A DNA stretch of 64,000 nucleotides from Rossellomorea vietnamensis (GTDB lineage: Bacteria > Bacillota > Bacilli > Bacillales > Bacillaceae_B), in the NCBI RefSeq assembly GCF_008180615.1, contig NZ_VTEH01000005.1, positions 62,001-126,000 of the forward strand. Direction: 5' to 3'. Made by a program: the position numbers and the translations under genes. A model generated the notes under the pieces. It was not told where the DNA came from, did not search any database, and worked only from the letters and a program-made list of their open reading frames with translations. Shown here piece by piece: positions 26,554 to 35,575 of the stretch; position 1 is the stretch's first letter; every line of letters starts with the position of its first letter.

Positions 26554-28788
26554 ATGGACTACTTCTCCAACAGGCCATTTGGTTCTTCCGATGAAGTAAC
26601 ACCAAATGCAGACATATACCATAATCAATATAGGCAGCCAGAGAGCAAAGAAGACGCCTTTTACTTCCGGATGATTGAGCAGGATGGAATACGCCTGAAT
26701 GAATCTCAAATGAAAGCTGTCAAACATTTAGAAGGACCATGCCTGACACTGGCTGGGGCCGGTTCCGGAAAAACTTCGGTCCTCGTGGCCAGGACCGGAT
26801 ATCTTTTGCAGGTTCAAAGGGTTTCTCCTGACAAAATACTGCTTTTGACATTTTCAAAGAAAGCCTCCATGGAAATGAAGACAAGAGTTTCAGCACTGCC
26901 GGGCATCAATTCTCTTGAAGTGAATAGAATACAAGCCGGAACCTTTCACTCCTTTTTCCTCTTTCTATTGAGAAGCAGGGGAGTGAATCAGGAAATCCTG
27001 GGAAATGAAAGATTCAAACACATTATTTTAAAACAGATACAGAGAAAATTAGGAATTCAGGAACCTTATCAGCCGGAGACACTGTTATCTACTCTTTCCA
27101 GCCTTAAGATAAGAATGCTGCCGGCTGAAAAGCTGCCAGATAAAACGGCAGGTGAAAAAGAGATCAAAAAGATTCTGTCCAACTTTGAAGAGTGGAAGGA
27201 AAGCAATCATAAAATGGATTTCGATGACATTCTCGTGAAAGCCTATGAGCTGCTTCATGAGGATTCTGTTTTACTGGAAGCCTTGCAAAAAAGGTTTCAA
27301 TATATCATGGTGGACGAATTTCAAGACACAAACTGGCTTCAATATGAGTTGATTAAAATGATCGCCGGCCGCTCTCAAAACCTTTTTGTTGTCGGAGATG
27401 ATGACCAGACAATTTATTCCTTTAACGGGGCCGATCATTCTTTTATCCTTGATTTCGATAAAGAATATCCCGGTGCTGCGGTGGTCACGCTGGATGTGAA
27501 TTACCGGTCTAACCGTTATATTGTCGGTCTTGGAAATGAAGTGATCAGCCGAAATCAATTCAGGAGAGAAAAGGCTCTTCAAGCTGTAAAAGAAGAAGAG
27601 GTTAAGCCGAAATACAGCCGCCCTTCCAATTCGGATGAAGAAGCTGAATGGACTATCTCCCAAATCAAAAGGATGATTGAGGAAGGAAATTCAAGCTATA
27701 AGGACATTGCCATCTTACATCGGACAATCAGCAGCAGCCGTGCCATATTCGAACGGTTAGTCATAGAGGAAGTTCCGTTCTTCTCTTATAATCTCGGAGA
27801 TCAGCATTTCTACGACCAGTGGATCGTCAAACCGCTTATTGACCATCTAAGGCTTTCTCTTGTGCCGCGTAATTTTACGGCGATTGAAGGAATCCTCTCC
27901 ACGCTTTATATCAACAGGGACGCTGGAATGAAAAAGATCGGAATCGAGGAGGAAACAGCCAGAAAGAAATACCCCCTCATCCACTTGATAAAAATGGACC
28001 ATTTAAAGGCGTTTCAGAAAGATAAAGTGAAAGAAAGAATAAAGCTAATCAAAGAGCTTTCGACAGAGCCTCCTGCGTCAGCCATCAAGCGGATGAGAAA
28101 AGAGTTTTATGATACCTTCATGGATACTAACGAGCGACTTTCAGTAACTGAACATAAAGAGGCAATCAAAGAAACACTATCAGAACTTGAAGCCTCAGCA
28201 GCACGGTTTCCATCCATTTCTGCCTTTATCTCGTTCATTGACAGCATGACAGAAAAACACAAGAGGATGCAGGAAGAAGGTAAGAACATGAATTCGGATG
28301 CCGTTTCGCTGATGACAATCCACCGTGCAAAAGGCTTGGAGTTTCCAGCTGTCTTTGTTATCGGTGCAAGTGAAGGAAATCTTCCTCATTCCTCTGCACT
28401 CAATGCGGATAAACTGGAAGATAAAATTCAGCAGAATGGGAAAAAGAAGGACCTGCTTGCACTCGAAGAGGAGAGAAGGCTCATGTATGTCGCCATCACC
28501 CGAGCCAAAAATGAGCTCTTCATCAGTTCCCCGGCATACTATCAAGGTGAAAAACGTGAAATTTCCCGATTCCTCACTGATGTATTTTCAGAGAAACAAA
28601 CAGGAAAAGAAATGGACAAGCAGAAAAGGGAGCGCCCGATGATAAAGGTCTCCGCCTGGATTTGCAGCAACGACAACTGTATTACCTGGTCAAGGATCAA
28701 GACAGAAGCCGAGCAAAGTATAAAAAGAAAAGTGTGTCCGCTTTGTGAGACACGGATGATCAAGGGTGAAAAAAGGGTAAGCGGATAA
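26554..28788 (+). CDS. yjcD: UvrD/Rep-family DNA helicase, YjcD-like
   Basis: 744-aa superfamily 1A helicase. Walker A is AGAGSGKTSVL (about residues 67-77), motif Ia LTFSKKASMEM, motif II VDEFQDTN, motif III GDDDQTIYSFNGAD, motif IV LDVNYRSN, and motif VI VAITRAKNELF; MTIHRAKGLEFPAVFV is motif V. The C-terminus adds a likely zinc-binding segment with Cys pairs (CSNDNC and CPLC), unlike the PcrA tail. Size and motifs fit the B. subtilis YjcD group. A role in repair or replication is inferred. Confidence 0.87.
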   Translation: MDYFSNRPFGSSDEVTPNADIYHNQYRQPESKEDAFYFRMIEQDGIRLNESQMKAVKHLEGPCLTLAGAGSGKTSVLVARTGYLLQVQRVSPDKILLLTFSKKASMEMKTRVSALPGINSLEVNRIQAGTFHSFFLFLLRSRGVNQEILGNERFKHIILKQIQRKLGIQEPYQPETLLSTLSSLKIRMLPAEKLPDKTAGEKEIKKILSNFEEWKESNHKMDFDDILVKAYELLHEDSVLLEALQKRFQYIMVDEFQDTNWLQYELIKMIAGRSQNLFVVGDDDQTIYSFNGADHSFILDFDKEYPGAAVVTLDVNYRSNRYIVGLGNEVISRNQFRREKALQAVKEEEVKPKYSRPSNSDEEAEWTISQIKRMIEEGNSSYKDIAILHRTISSSRAIFERLVIEEVPFFSYNLGDQHFYDQWIVKPLIDHLRLSLVPRNFTAIEGILSTLYINRDAGMKKIGIEEETARKKYPLIHLIKMDHLKAFQKDKVKERIKLIKELSTEPPASAIKRMRKEFYDTFMDTNERLSVTEHKEAIKETLSELEASAARFPSISAFISFIDSMTEKHKRMQEEGKNMNSDAVSLMTIHRAKGLEFPAVFVIGASEGNLPHSSALNADKLEDKIQQNGKKKDLLALEEERRLMYVAITRAKNELFISSPAYYQGEKREISRFLTDVFSEKQTGKEMDKQKRERPMIKVSAWICSNDNCITWSRIKTEAEQSIKRKVCPLCETRMIKGEKRVSG

Positions 28789-28798
28789 ATGAATCAAC

Positions 28799-28829
28799 AC
28801 TCAGTGTGAGAAGGCACTGAGTTTTTTTA
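28799..28829 (+). terminator. terminator of the helicase gene
   Basis: An 8-bp stem (ACTCAGTG / CACTGAGT) then seven T. Confidence 0.85.
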
Positions 28830-28835
28830 TGTGGA

Positions 28836-28880
28836 TTTGCCTGTCGGGGCTGTGCAAGGCGCTTACGCTTTTGGTCTTCA
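28836..28880 (+). repeat. R1 fragment, 3' half only
   Basis: TTTGCCTGTCGGGGCTG...AAGGCGCTTACGCTTTTG matches the last third of R1 elements. No 5' half is present. Confidence 0.75.
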
Positions 28881-28949
28881 ACAGGATTATTGGTATGAGA
28901 TGGTGAATTCTTTTATATAATCTTTGTGGGACAGAAAGGAGATGAAGAA

Positions 28950-29645
28950 ATGGATTTGTTCTCTATTATTCGGGCGCTGCATATAATTGGGGGTTTTACA
29001 GCGCTTTTGACTTTTTGGATACCAGTTGTCACAAGAAAAGGCGGCAGGGTCCATAAAATCGCGGGATGGGTCTATGTATGGGGAATGATTATTGTAGCTT
29101 TATCGGCACTGTACATGGGAATTTACCGGCTTTTTGATCCTGCAAGTACCAGTGAAGTGATCTCATTCTCCTTATTCTTAATTTATATTGCCATTTTAAG
29201 CGGGTCTACAGCTTATTATGGAATAAGGGTATTGAGATTCAAGGGAAGAAAGGCCGTACACAAACAGTTGCTGGATCTGGGGTTTCCTCTGCTGCTGCTG
29301 ATTTCTTCAGGAGCTGTGAGTGTATATGGATTTCTGCAGAACTTTCAGTTGCTGGCATGGTTTCCATTCCTGGGAATTTTCCTCAGTGGTACACAGCTAA
29401 AGTATTGGCTGCGAAAACCTGTTCGAAAACTGCATTGGTGGTTTGAGCATCTTGGAGGTATGCTGGGTTGTTCAATTGCTACCATAACTGCTTTTACCGT
29501 CTTTGGCGCACCAAGATTAATGAATGTAGAATCGGTCAGCATCCTGCTCTGGTTCCTGCCAACCATCCTCCTTACTCCTGCCATTATTGGATTTTCAATT
29601 TATTATGACCGGAAGTTTAATGGGAAGAAAGTGATTTCAGGCTGA
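28950..29645 (+). CDS. DUF2306 membrane protein
   Basis: 231-aa protein with about seven hydrophobic segments and histidines on two helices (IRALHIIGGFTALLTFW; GGRVHKIAGWVYVWG), the DUF2306 pattern. These suggest haem or metal coordination in the membrane, but this is not established. ATG 28950 follows AAAGGAG; the in-frame start at 28926 would place the ribosome site inside the coding region. Confidence 0.75.
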   Translation: MDLFSIIRALHIIGGFTALLTFWIPVVTRKGGRVHKIAGWVYVWGMIIVALSALYMGIYRLFDPASTSEVISFSLFLIYIAILSGSTAYYGIRVLRFKGRKAVHKQLLDLGFPLLLLISSGAVSVYGFLQNFQLLAWFPFLGIFLSGTQLKYWLRKPVRKLHWWFEHLGGMLGCSIATITAFTVFGAPRLMNVESVSILLWFLPTILLTPAIIGFSIYYDRKFNGKKVISG

Positions 29646-29705
29646 AAAGACGGCGTTATAGATAGTGAAGGGTTTCAGTCTCGGGCGCACCCTTATATTT
29701 TTTAT

Positions 29706-29742
29706 AAACTGACTTATGAAATTAGCATAGGTCAGTTTTTTA
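29706..29742 (+). terminator. terminator
   Basis: An 8-bp stem (AAACTGAC / GTCAGTTT) followed by T-run, 60 nt past the DUF2306 gene. Confidence 0.75.
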
Positions 29743-29815
29743 GGTTTTCTCAGTAAATGATTCAGTATATAGGAAAAACGCCAGGGAACGATAACTGTAA
29801 AAAAGGATGAATGGC

Positions 29816-30343
29816 ATGAAAAGAATAGTTTTGATCCTTATTACTGTATTTTTAGGGTTTCAGCCGGATTACACTGCCTTTGCAAAACAAAGGCAGTTCG
29901 AAGATATCTTTATTGAAATTGGATATACAGCAATCGATGATGCATTATCAGCTGCTGAGTTGCACTTCAATAAAGAGATTCCTTTACCCTACAGGCTGCC
30001 TCGGGTTGCCTTCACGCACCAGGTTGGAAGGTTTATTGACCTTGAGGGGGATATTAACGATTCATTAGAGGTTGAGTTTCTTGATCAACACAATTCAGCA
30101 AATCATTACAAAATTGATATTCGACCATTAAAAAATAAGATAGAGTTTCAAGGACGAGAAAATCTAACAGAATATACCCTTAAGAATGGGGAAAAAGCTA
30201 TTTACGTAGTTGACCGTCATTTTATCTTCTTTGTGGTTGAAAACAGTGATTGGCAATATATGTTTGGAATTGATAAAAGGCTATCCGACAAGGTAACCCC
30301 TGAAATCTTTGTAGAGATTGCGGATTCAATAACAATGGAGTAG
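29816..30343 (+). CDS. exported protein, possibly DUF4367-like
   Basis: 175-aa secreted or membrane-tethered protein. The signal peptide MKRIVLILITVFLGFQPDYTAFA is followed by a soluble domain. The C-terminal pattern (KNGEKAIYVVD, FFVVENSDWQYMFGI, PEIFVEIADSI) resembles the end of DUF4367 domains; this is a pattern judgement only. ATG 29816 is preferred over 29807 for its spacing from AAGGA. A terminator follows. Confidence 0.65.
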   Translation: MKRIVLILITVFLGFQPDYTAFAKQRQFEDIFIEIGYTAIDDALSAAELHFNKEIPLPYRLPRVAFTHQVGRFIDLEGDINDSLEVEFLDQHNSANHYKIDIRPLKNKIEFQGRENLTEYTLKNGEKAIYVVDRHFIFFVVENSDWQYMFGIDKRLSDKVTPEIFVEIADSITME

Positions 30344-30396
30344 TAAGCACCAATCTAATTTATCGCTATGCAAAACACCTTATCCTTAAACAATGA

Positions 30397-30427
30397 AGAA
30401 GACTCGTCAATTGACGAGTCTTTTTTT
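30397..30427 (+). terminator. terminator
   Basis: Stem AGACTCGTCAA / TTGACGAGTCT followed by seven T. Confidence 0.9.
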
Positions 30428-30498
30428 GCTTCTGTTGCCCCACAATAACAGTCCAAGCATGTCGTTATAATCAGAATTTCTGGCTTGAGTACCCGAAC

Positions 30499-30654
30499 CT
30501 ATTTATCCGAGGAATCTGTGGAGTTTTCATCTTCCGGAAGAGAATCAATTGAGGAACTGTCTGAAACATTTAAAGTGCTTTTTATAAAATACATAAAAAA
30601 TCCGCCAATAAAGAGCAGCACGACAGAAAATCCGATAAATACAAATAAGTCCAT
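30499..30654 (-). CDS. 51-aa single-pass membrane protein
   Basis: MDLFVFIGFSVVLLFIGGFF is one membrane segment. It is followed by a short serine- and acid-rich tail (SSSIDSLPEDENSTDSSDK). AGGAGG precedes the ATG by 9 nt, which supports a real gene. Not recognised. Confidence 0.6.
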   Translation of the reverse strand: MDLFVFIGFSVVLLFIGGFFMYFIKSTLNVSDSSSIDSLPEDENSTDSSDK

Positions 30655-30867
30655 TGGATTTTTCCTCCTCATTTCAGTCCTACAGCTAATTTATGAAAGG
30701 GAATATCCATATAGACCTTAAGAAGAATTCAGTAGAATCGGACCATTTTTAGAAAAAACAAACAAAAAATAGAACATACGTTCCTTATTGTGTTAAAATA
30801 GTGCTATAGTATACATGCCGGGCGGGCAGCGGCTGCTCCCTTTCTTGAGGGGAGGTGAGTCACTGTA

Positions 30868-30957
30868 ATGGTAGAAGTAGCTGACGTTCTTCAAATCATG
30901 ATTGCGTTTGGAACACTGACAGTAGCAATAATCGCAGTCACCCAAAAAAAGAAGTAA
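30868..30957 (+). CDS. holin-like type I toxin peptide
   Basis: 29-aa peptide: a hydrophobic core (LQIMIAFGTLTVAIIAV) ending in TQKKK. This is the pattern of the Bacillus holin-like toxins (Hol_Tox; relatives of TxpA/BsrG). GGGGAGGTGAG lies 8 nt before the ATG. Such toxins insert in the membrane and are silenced by an antisense RNA from the opposite strand, for which promoter and terminator are visible downstream. Confidence 0.75.
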   Translation: MVEVADVLQIMIAFGTLTVAIIAVTQKKK

Positions 30958-31089
30958 CCCACCCGCATGGCTTCCAACCAGGGTAGGTTACTTCCGTATC
31001 TAAAATTTGAGCTGCTGTTTCCTGTAATGTGTGCTTGCATGAGGGTTCTGGTTGCAGCCGGAGCTCTCATGTCTTCCATTATTCTTATA
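30943..31089 (-). ncRNA. candidate antisense antitoxin RNA
   Basis: Predicted RNA of about 147 nt on the minus strand. The promoter is at 31096-31125, and the end is a 12-bp hairpin (30953-30964 with 30981-30992, one mismatch) followed by UCUUUUUUU read through the toxin's lysine codons. It covers the 3' end of the toxin ORF and its 3' UTR, the txpA/ratA geometry. Inferred from sequence only. Confidence 0.5.
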
Positions 31090-31095
31090 GTTATA

Positions 31096-31125
31096 ATTAT
31101 ACCCAACATCTCAGCATGAAGTAAA
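31096..31125 (-). promoter_or_regulatory. sigma-A-like promoter for the antisense RNA
   Basis: Minus strand TTTACT, an 18-nt spacer, and a perfect TATAAT. It points toward the toxin's 3' end and has no ORF behind it. Confidence 0.6.
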
Positions 31126-31162
31126 GGAACTTGCGAGATGAAATAGCAATTTTTTCCCTTAA

Positions 31163-31783
31163 TTAACGATCGATGAGAACCGCCCTTACCGGACATCCGT
31201 CACCCTCTTCAAGAGACAAAGGAAAGGCAGAAAGTTCATATGTTTTTGTTTCCACACCATCCAGGACGATCCCCTCCAGGATCCCGATGCCATTTGACTG
31301 AAGCGAGTGATGTGCAGGGAGGTCTTTACTGTTTAAAGGATCAACGGAAGGTACATCCACTCCAATTAAGTTGATGCCTTTTTCTTTAAGCAGCGGACCA
31401 GCGCTTTTCTCAAGATAGGTGATTCTATCCGGAAAAGCACTTCTATCTTCCCAGCTGCCGGTGCGGATCAATAATTTCGTGACCCCTTCCAAATCCAACC
31501 CTTCCAAATCGTCTTCACCAATCGATTCCCTCCCAGTAAGATCGACCACTAAGGCTTTCCCGAAAAAGCTGTCAAGAGGAAGGTCGGCAACTTTCCTGCC
31601 ATTATTATCAAAGTGATAGGGAGCGTCAATATGCGTTCCGGTATGTGCACTGAACGAAACTTTCCCTACATTGACAGAACCGGTTTCTTCCTTTGACCAA
31701 TTCAATGAAAAGGAAAAGGGGCTGTCTCCAGGCCAGACAGGGGTAGAGCTGTTCAATCTCTGTGAAATATCTATGAGTTTCAT
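31163..31783 (-). CDS. kynB: kynurenine formamidase
   Basis: 206-aa cyclase-family enzyme that hydrolyses N-formylkynurenine to kynurenine. The metal-binding motif HTGTHIDAPYHF, the N-terminal ISQRLNSSTPVWPGD and the GVDVPSVDPLNSKDLPAHH block are those of bacterial KynB. AGGAGG precedes the ATG, and the gene begins 11 nt after the kynU stop, so both are one transcript. It is the last gene before the toxin locus. Confidence 0.92.
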   Translation of the reverse strand: MKLIDISQRLNSSTPVWPGDSPFSFSLNWSKEETGSVNVGKVSFSAHTGTHIDAPYHFDNNGRKVADLPLDSFFGKALVVDLTGRESIGEDDLEGLDLEGVTKLLIRTGSWEDRSAFPDRITYLEKSAGPLLKEKGINLIGVDVPSVDPLNSKDLPAHHSLQSNGIGILEGIVLDGVETKTYELSAFPLSLEEGDGCPVRAVLIDR

Positions 31784-31794
31784 TCTCGTTCCTC

Positions 31795-33072
31795 CTACGC
31801 CACAACATTGCGGCCTTTCTCAAATTGTTTGTACAGTTCTTCTTTCATAATGGTCTCCAAAATTCCTGCGGTTTTCCAGACGTCATGGAAAGAAGAATAG
31901 AGCGCGACAGGAGCAAGCCTGATCACATTGGGAGCCCTAAAATCAGGGATAACCCCGTTTTGCTTCAAAGCTTTACAAATCCGGGATGCTTCATCATGCT
32001 GCAAACAAACATGGCCTCCACGCGCGCTGTCTTCCTTAGGATTGGAGATGGAGAAGCCGTAATCGGATAATCTGTCTTCAATAAGCCTCATCAAGTAAGC
32101 TGTCAGTTGCAGTGACTTCTTCCTTACACTTTCAATACCGGCTTCTTCGAAAATTTCCAGAGAGCCAAGAAGGGGAGCCAGGCTGAAGATATGGGGAGTT
32201 CCAATTTGGTAAGCCCCCGCTGTTTCAGCATGTGCTAACGTGTGCTCCATATCAAATTGTTTTTCTTTTTTTGAACCGAACCAGCCTGCCAGTCCCGGCT
32301 TCTTCCCTAAATGTTTTTCATGTACAAACAGCCCTCCGACTCCTCCTGGACCGCTGTTTAAATATTTATAATTGCACCATACGGCAAAATCAACATTCCA
32401 GTCATGAAGTTCATGAGGGATGGCTCCAATACTGTGCGCTAAATCGAAACCGATGATGATACCTCTCTTGTGCGCCTCTTCTGTCAAAAGCTTCATATCC
32501 AGGAGCTGGCCTGATCGGTACATAACGGAAGGAAGAAGGATAAGGGCAATTTCATCAGTCATCGCCTCAAGGATATCTTCTTCTGAAATAGTCAATCCAT
32601 CTCTGCTTCTAACTTGAACCAATTCTTGTTCTGCGTTATATCCCTTAAGCTCAATCTGGCTCTTAATGGCATAGATATCCGAAGGGAAGGTCAGCTCATC
32701 GGCAAGTATCTTTGTTTTGGCACCAGCCGGCTGATAAAAAGTCGAGATTAATTGATGAAGATTCGTGGTGATCGATCCTGTTACAATAGTCTCGGCTTCT
32801 TTACTGCCAATGAGGGGTAAAGTCATCTTTCCAAGTTTTTCAGAGTAATAGAACCATGGCTCCCTGCCATCCATCCAGCCGTCGATTCCATGCTGCTTCC
32901 AATCTTCCAATGAAGTCAGCAGTGATTTTTCTGCTCTCTTGGAAAGTAGGCCGAGGGAGTTGCCGTCCATATAATACCAATCATCTTTTATGTAAAATTC
33001 TTCTTTGAAACGAGACAAATCATCTTTCTTATCCAGTTCGAATGCATAATCTTCTTTAGTGCTGAAATCCAT
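31795..33072 (-). CDS. kynU: kynureninase
   Basis: 425-aa PLP enzyme cleaving kynurenine to anthranilate and alanine. The PLP lysine lies in [33 protein letters not shown] and the N-terminal [16 protein letters not shown] are family signatures. An AAGGCGGG site precedes the ATG. Tryptophan 2,3-dioxygenase (kynA), often the partner gene in Bacillus, is not present upstream here. Confidence 0.94.
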   Translation of the reverse strand: MDFSTKEDYAFELDKKDDLSRFKEEFYIKDDWYYMDGNSLGLLSKRAEKSLLTSLEDWKQHGIDGWMDGREPWFYYSEKLGKMTLPLIGSKEAETIVTGSITTNLHQLISTFYQPAGAKTKILADELTFPSDIYAIKSQIELKGYNAEQELVQVRSRDGLTISEEDILEAMTDEIALILLPSVMYRSGQLLDMKLLTEEAHKRGIIIGFDLAHSIGAIPHELHDWNVDFAVWCNYKYLNSGPGGVGGLFVHEKHLGKKPGLAGWFGSKKEKQFDMEHTLAHAETAGAYQIGTPHIFSLAPLLGSLEIFEEAGIESVRKKSLQLTAYLMRLIEDRLSDYGFSISNPKEDSARGGHVCLQHDEASRICKALKQNGVIPDFRAPNVIRLAPVALYSSFHDVWKTAGILETIMKEELYKQFEKGRNVVA

Positions 33073-33225
33073 TGAAATCCCGCCTTTTCAGTTCTATATA
33101 TAAATGGTAATCGAAATAGATGGAATAGTAAAATTATTAAACGGGAAGGATCAATAGTTGATACATTTTGAAGGGGGTGCCCAAGACCATAATGTGTCCT
33201 AGTGGATGAGATTTAGAGTTTACTT

Positions 33226-33290
33226 GGAATATGCATGTATACGAGCGCATTATTCATAAATGCGAGCGGAAATAAGAGAATACGAGCGAG
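33226..33290 (+). repeat. phased CGAGCG repeat (R3), three units
   Basis: CGAGCG occurs at 33242, 33263 and 33283, 20-21 bp apart, in an AT-rich background. The segment CATTATTCATAAATGCGAGCGG is nearly repeated at 60911-60933. Beyond it, AGCGCCCGGCCCC near 33309 looks like the start of an R1 element without the rest. The remaining 33073-33393 shows only a possible kynU promoter. Confidence 0.7.
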
Positions 33291-33393
33291 TGAGCAAGCA
33301 AGATATAGCGCCCGGCCCCTTCCCTCTTAAAAAGGATTTCTTATTTAACTCTAGAATAGGTATAAAACGAGTAAATTTAAAGGAGGGAGAGGG

Positions 33394-33831
33394 ATGAGGA
33401 AAATTTTAAGGGGGCATCATCTCCTGTGTGTACATGGATTTAGAGGCATGGGGTACAGCCCGTCTTTTGTAGAAAAAATGAAGGAAATTGTCAGTGATAT
33501 GAGAGATCCAGAAAAAGATTTTGACATTAGCGTCGTAGCGGGTTTTGATGATGCTTGTTCGGCGTGCCCTCATAGAGGAGAAAGCTTGTGCAGCGGAAGT
33601 GTAAAGTCCAATAATAAGGTAATGGGGCTGGACAGAAGAACGATTGAACACCTGGGCTTGAAGGCAGGAGGAGTATATAAGAAATCTTATCTTGTAGAAT
33701 TAACCTCCCAAAAGGTGGAGCCGAAAGATTTGGACCATATCTGCGCGGGATGTTCATGGCTTGAATACGGGGTGTGCAAGGAAGGAATCGACCTTCTGAA
33801 TAAAGGACTGCCAAGCTTTAGTACAGAGTAG
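33394..33831 (+). CDS. DUF1284 cysteine-rich protein
   Basis: 145-aa protein starting RKILRGHHLLCVHGFRGMGYS, the DUF1284 signature. Seven cysteines in a conserved-looking arrangement (LLCVHG, ACSACPH, SLCSG, CAGCSW, GVCKEG) suggest an iron-sulfur or zinc site. AAAGGAGGG precedes the ATG. Function unknown; monocistronic with its own terminator. Confidence 0.85.
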   Translation: MRKILRGHHLLCVHGFRGMGYSPSFVEKMKEIVSDMRDPEKDFDISVVAGFDDACSACPHRGESLCSGSVKSNNKVMGLDRRTIEHLGLKAGGVYKKSYLVELTSQKVEPKDLDHICAGCSWLEYGVCKEGIDLLNKGLPSFSTE

Positions 33832-33910
33832 AAATGAGGGATTTTAAGAATGATTCTTGATAGAACGATTCTAGAAGATACAGCTTGAATGTACTATGAT
33901 TATTCCGGAA

Positions 33911-33940
33911 ACCGGGTCTCCAAGCGGGGACCGTTTTTTT
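33911..33940 (+). terminator. terminator of the DUF1284 gene
   Basis: A GC-rich stem (CGGGTCTCC / GGGGACCG with one bulge) and seven T. Confidence 0.75.
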
Positions 33941-34133
33941 ATTAGTTGATTTAAGGCTTATGAAGGGTCTTATGGTATGTATCTGTTTATTAAGAGTACC
34001 TAACATAATACTTGAGTCAGAGATATATCCTGCATGAATTGAAAATGACTAACCGGCTAACGAATGAAAAAAATCCTAAACCCCTCTCCTCCATCATATG
34101 ATAGGGCATGTACAAATTTCGGAGGTTGAAAAA

Positions 34134-35456
34134 ATGAAATTATTTATCAGGGGAATATCCTTTTTAATAATCACCGCCTTTTTGGGGGAGTGTTTGGAGT
34201 TTATTGTGAATATGATTTTGGCAAGGGAACTTGGCGAGAGAGGAATGGGAATCTATATGTCGATCCTGCCCTCCATCTTCCTGATTGCCATCATTGCGAG
34301 CCTTGAGCTGCCGGTGTCGCTGTCCAAATTTATTGCTGAGAAAGATGTTGTCTATCACCGGAATATTCTTTCACAGGTGTGGAGGATGACCATTATTTTC
34401 ACATGTGTTTTTTTGCTGGCAGCCACTTTTATTTATTCTGTTTTTCCATTTCTTGCTGAGTATCATCCCAGTGTACGGTGGCTGACGCTGCTGCTGATCC
34501 CGATCATATCTTTTTCTTCAATAGCACGTGGCTACTTTATGGGAGTCCATCAGATGGGCAAGATCGCCGCAGCCAATTTCTTAAGAAAGATTGCTCAGCT
34601 GCTTCTTCTGGTTATGGTTTATCAGTTATTTTCTTTTGAAACCAATATGGCTATCATCATTGCCCTGTGCACCTTTATCGGCAGTGAAGGTGTGGTGTTC
34701 CTTTATTTCATGCAGGCCTATGTATTATCTGTAAGGAAGATGAAAGGTTCTTCTTTCAAGTCAGCAGACAAAGCGGAAGTGGGAAAGGCACTGTTGTCGG
34801 TTTCCTTTCCTACGACGGTCTTAAGGATTTTTCATGCTGTTTCCCACGCTATCCAGCCATTTTTGATCAAAGCAGCCCTCCTTCATGCCGGAATGACCGA
34901 TGTTATGGCGACTGAACACTTTGGGGTAATGGCAGGGGTTGCCTTGACAATTGGATTTTTCCCTGCGTTTATCGCCCATTCTTTGTTGATCGCCCTTATT
35001 CCAATCGTATCGGAAAAGGTTTCAAAGAATGATATTAAAGGTATACATTCAATACTTAGACAAGTTGTCCTGATTACCCTGAGTTACGGTGCGCCGGCTG
35101 TCATGATCTTTTATTTCTGGGGAGATGAGCTGACTGCACTATTTTTTCATTCCACCTCGGCAGCTTATTACCTGAAATTACTGTGGCCGTACTTCTTCTT
35201 TCATTTCTTCGTGATGCCTCTTCAGGCATTCATGATTGGTTTTGGATTGATAAAAGATGCTTTGTACCATACTATATGGGCAACTCTTGTTTCATTTACG
35301 ATTATTTATTTCCTGGGTTCGCTCCCGCAGTTCGGAATGGCGGGTGTCCTGATCGGCATGAATGCAGGCGCTGTGCTGCTGACGCTCCTTCATTACCATA
35401 CTGTTTGCAGCCGTCTTAATCTCACTCTATGGTTTAAGAGCTCAGTAAGGGTATAA
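34134..35456 (+). CDS. SpoVB/MATE-like polysaccharide flippase
   Basis: 440-aa protein with about 12-14 membrane segments, of the polysaccharide-biosynthesis/MurJ-like MVF superfamily. The N-terminus with ILARELGERGMGIY and ASLELPVSLSKFIAEKD matches Bacillus stage V sporulation protein B relatives, which move lipid-linked precursors. Several paralogues exist in bacilli, so I do not assign spoVB. ATG 34134 follows CGGAGG; ATG 34098 lacks a site. Confidence 0.82.
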   Translation: MKLFIRGISFLIITAFLGECLEFIVNMILARELGERGMGIYMSILPSIFLIAIIASLELPVSLSKFIAEKDVVYHRNILSQVWRMTIIFTCVFLLAATFIYSVFPFLAEYHPSVRWLTLLLIPIISFSSIARGYFMGVHQMGKIAAANFLRKIAQLLLLVMVYQLFSFETNMAIIIALCTFIGSEGVVFLYFMQAYVLSVRKMKGSSFKSADKAEVGKALLSVSFPTTVLRIFHAVSHAIQPFLIKAALLHAGMTDVMATEHFGVMAGVALTIGFFPAFIAHSLLIALIPIVSEKVSKNDIKGIHSILRQVVLITLSYGAPAVMIFYFWGDELTALFFHSTSAAYYLKLLWPYFFFHFFVMPLQAFMIGFGLIKDALYHTIWATLVSFTIIYFLGSLPQFGMAGVLIGMNAGAVLLTLLHYHTVCSRLNLTLWFKSSVRV

Positions 35457-35575
35457 GAAGGAGAAGCTTACTGCTGATCACTAGAACTAAGAACATTAGA
35501 GAATCACATGGTTTTACATAGTGTGGCGAGCAAGATAAACGAAATTTAACTTTTTATCCTGTAAGGAGAGACCAA

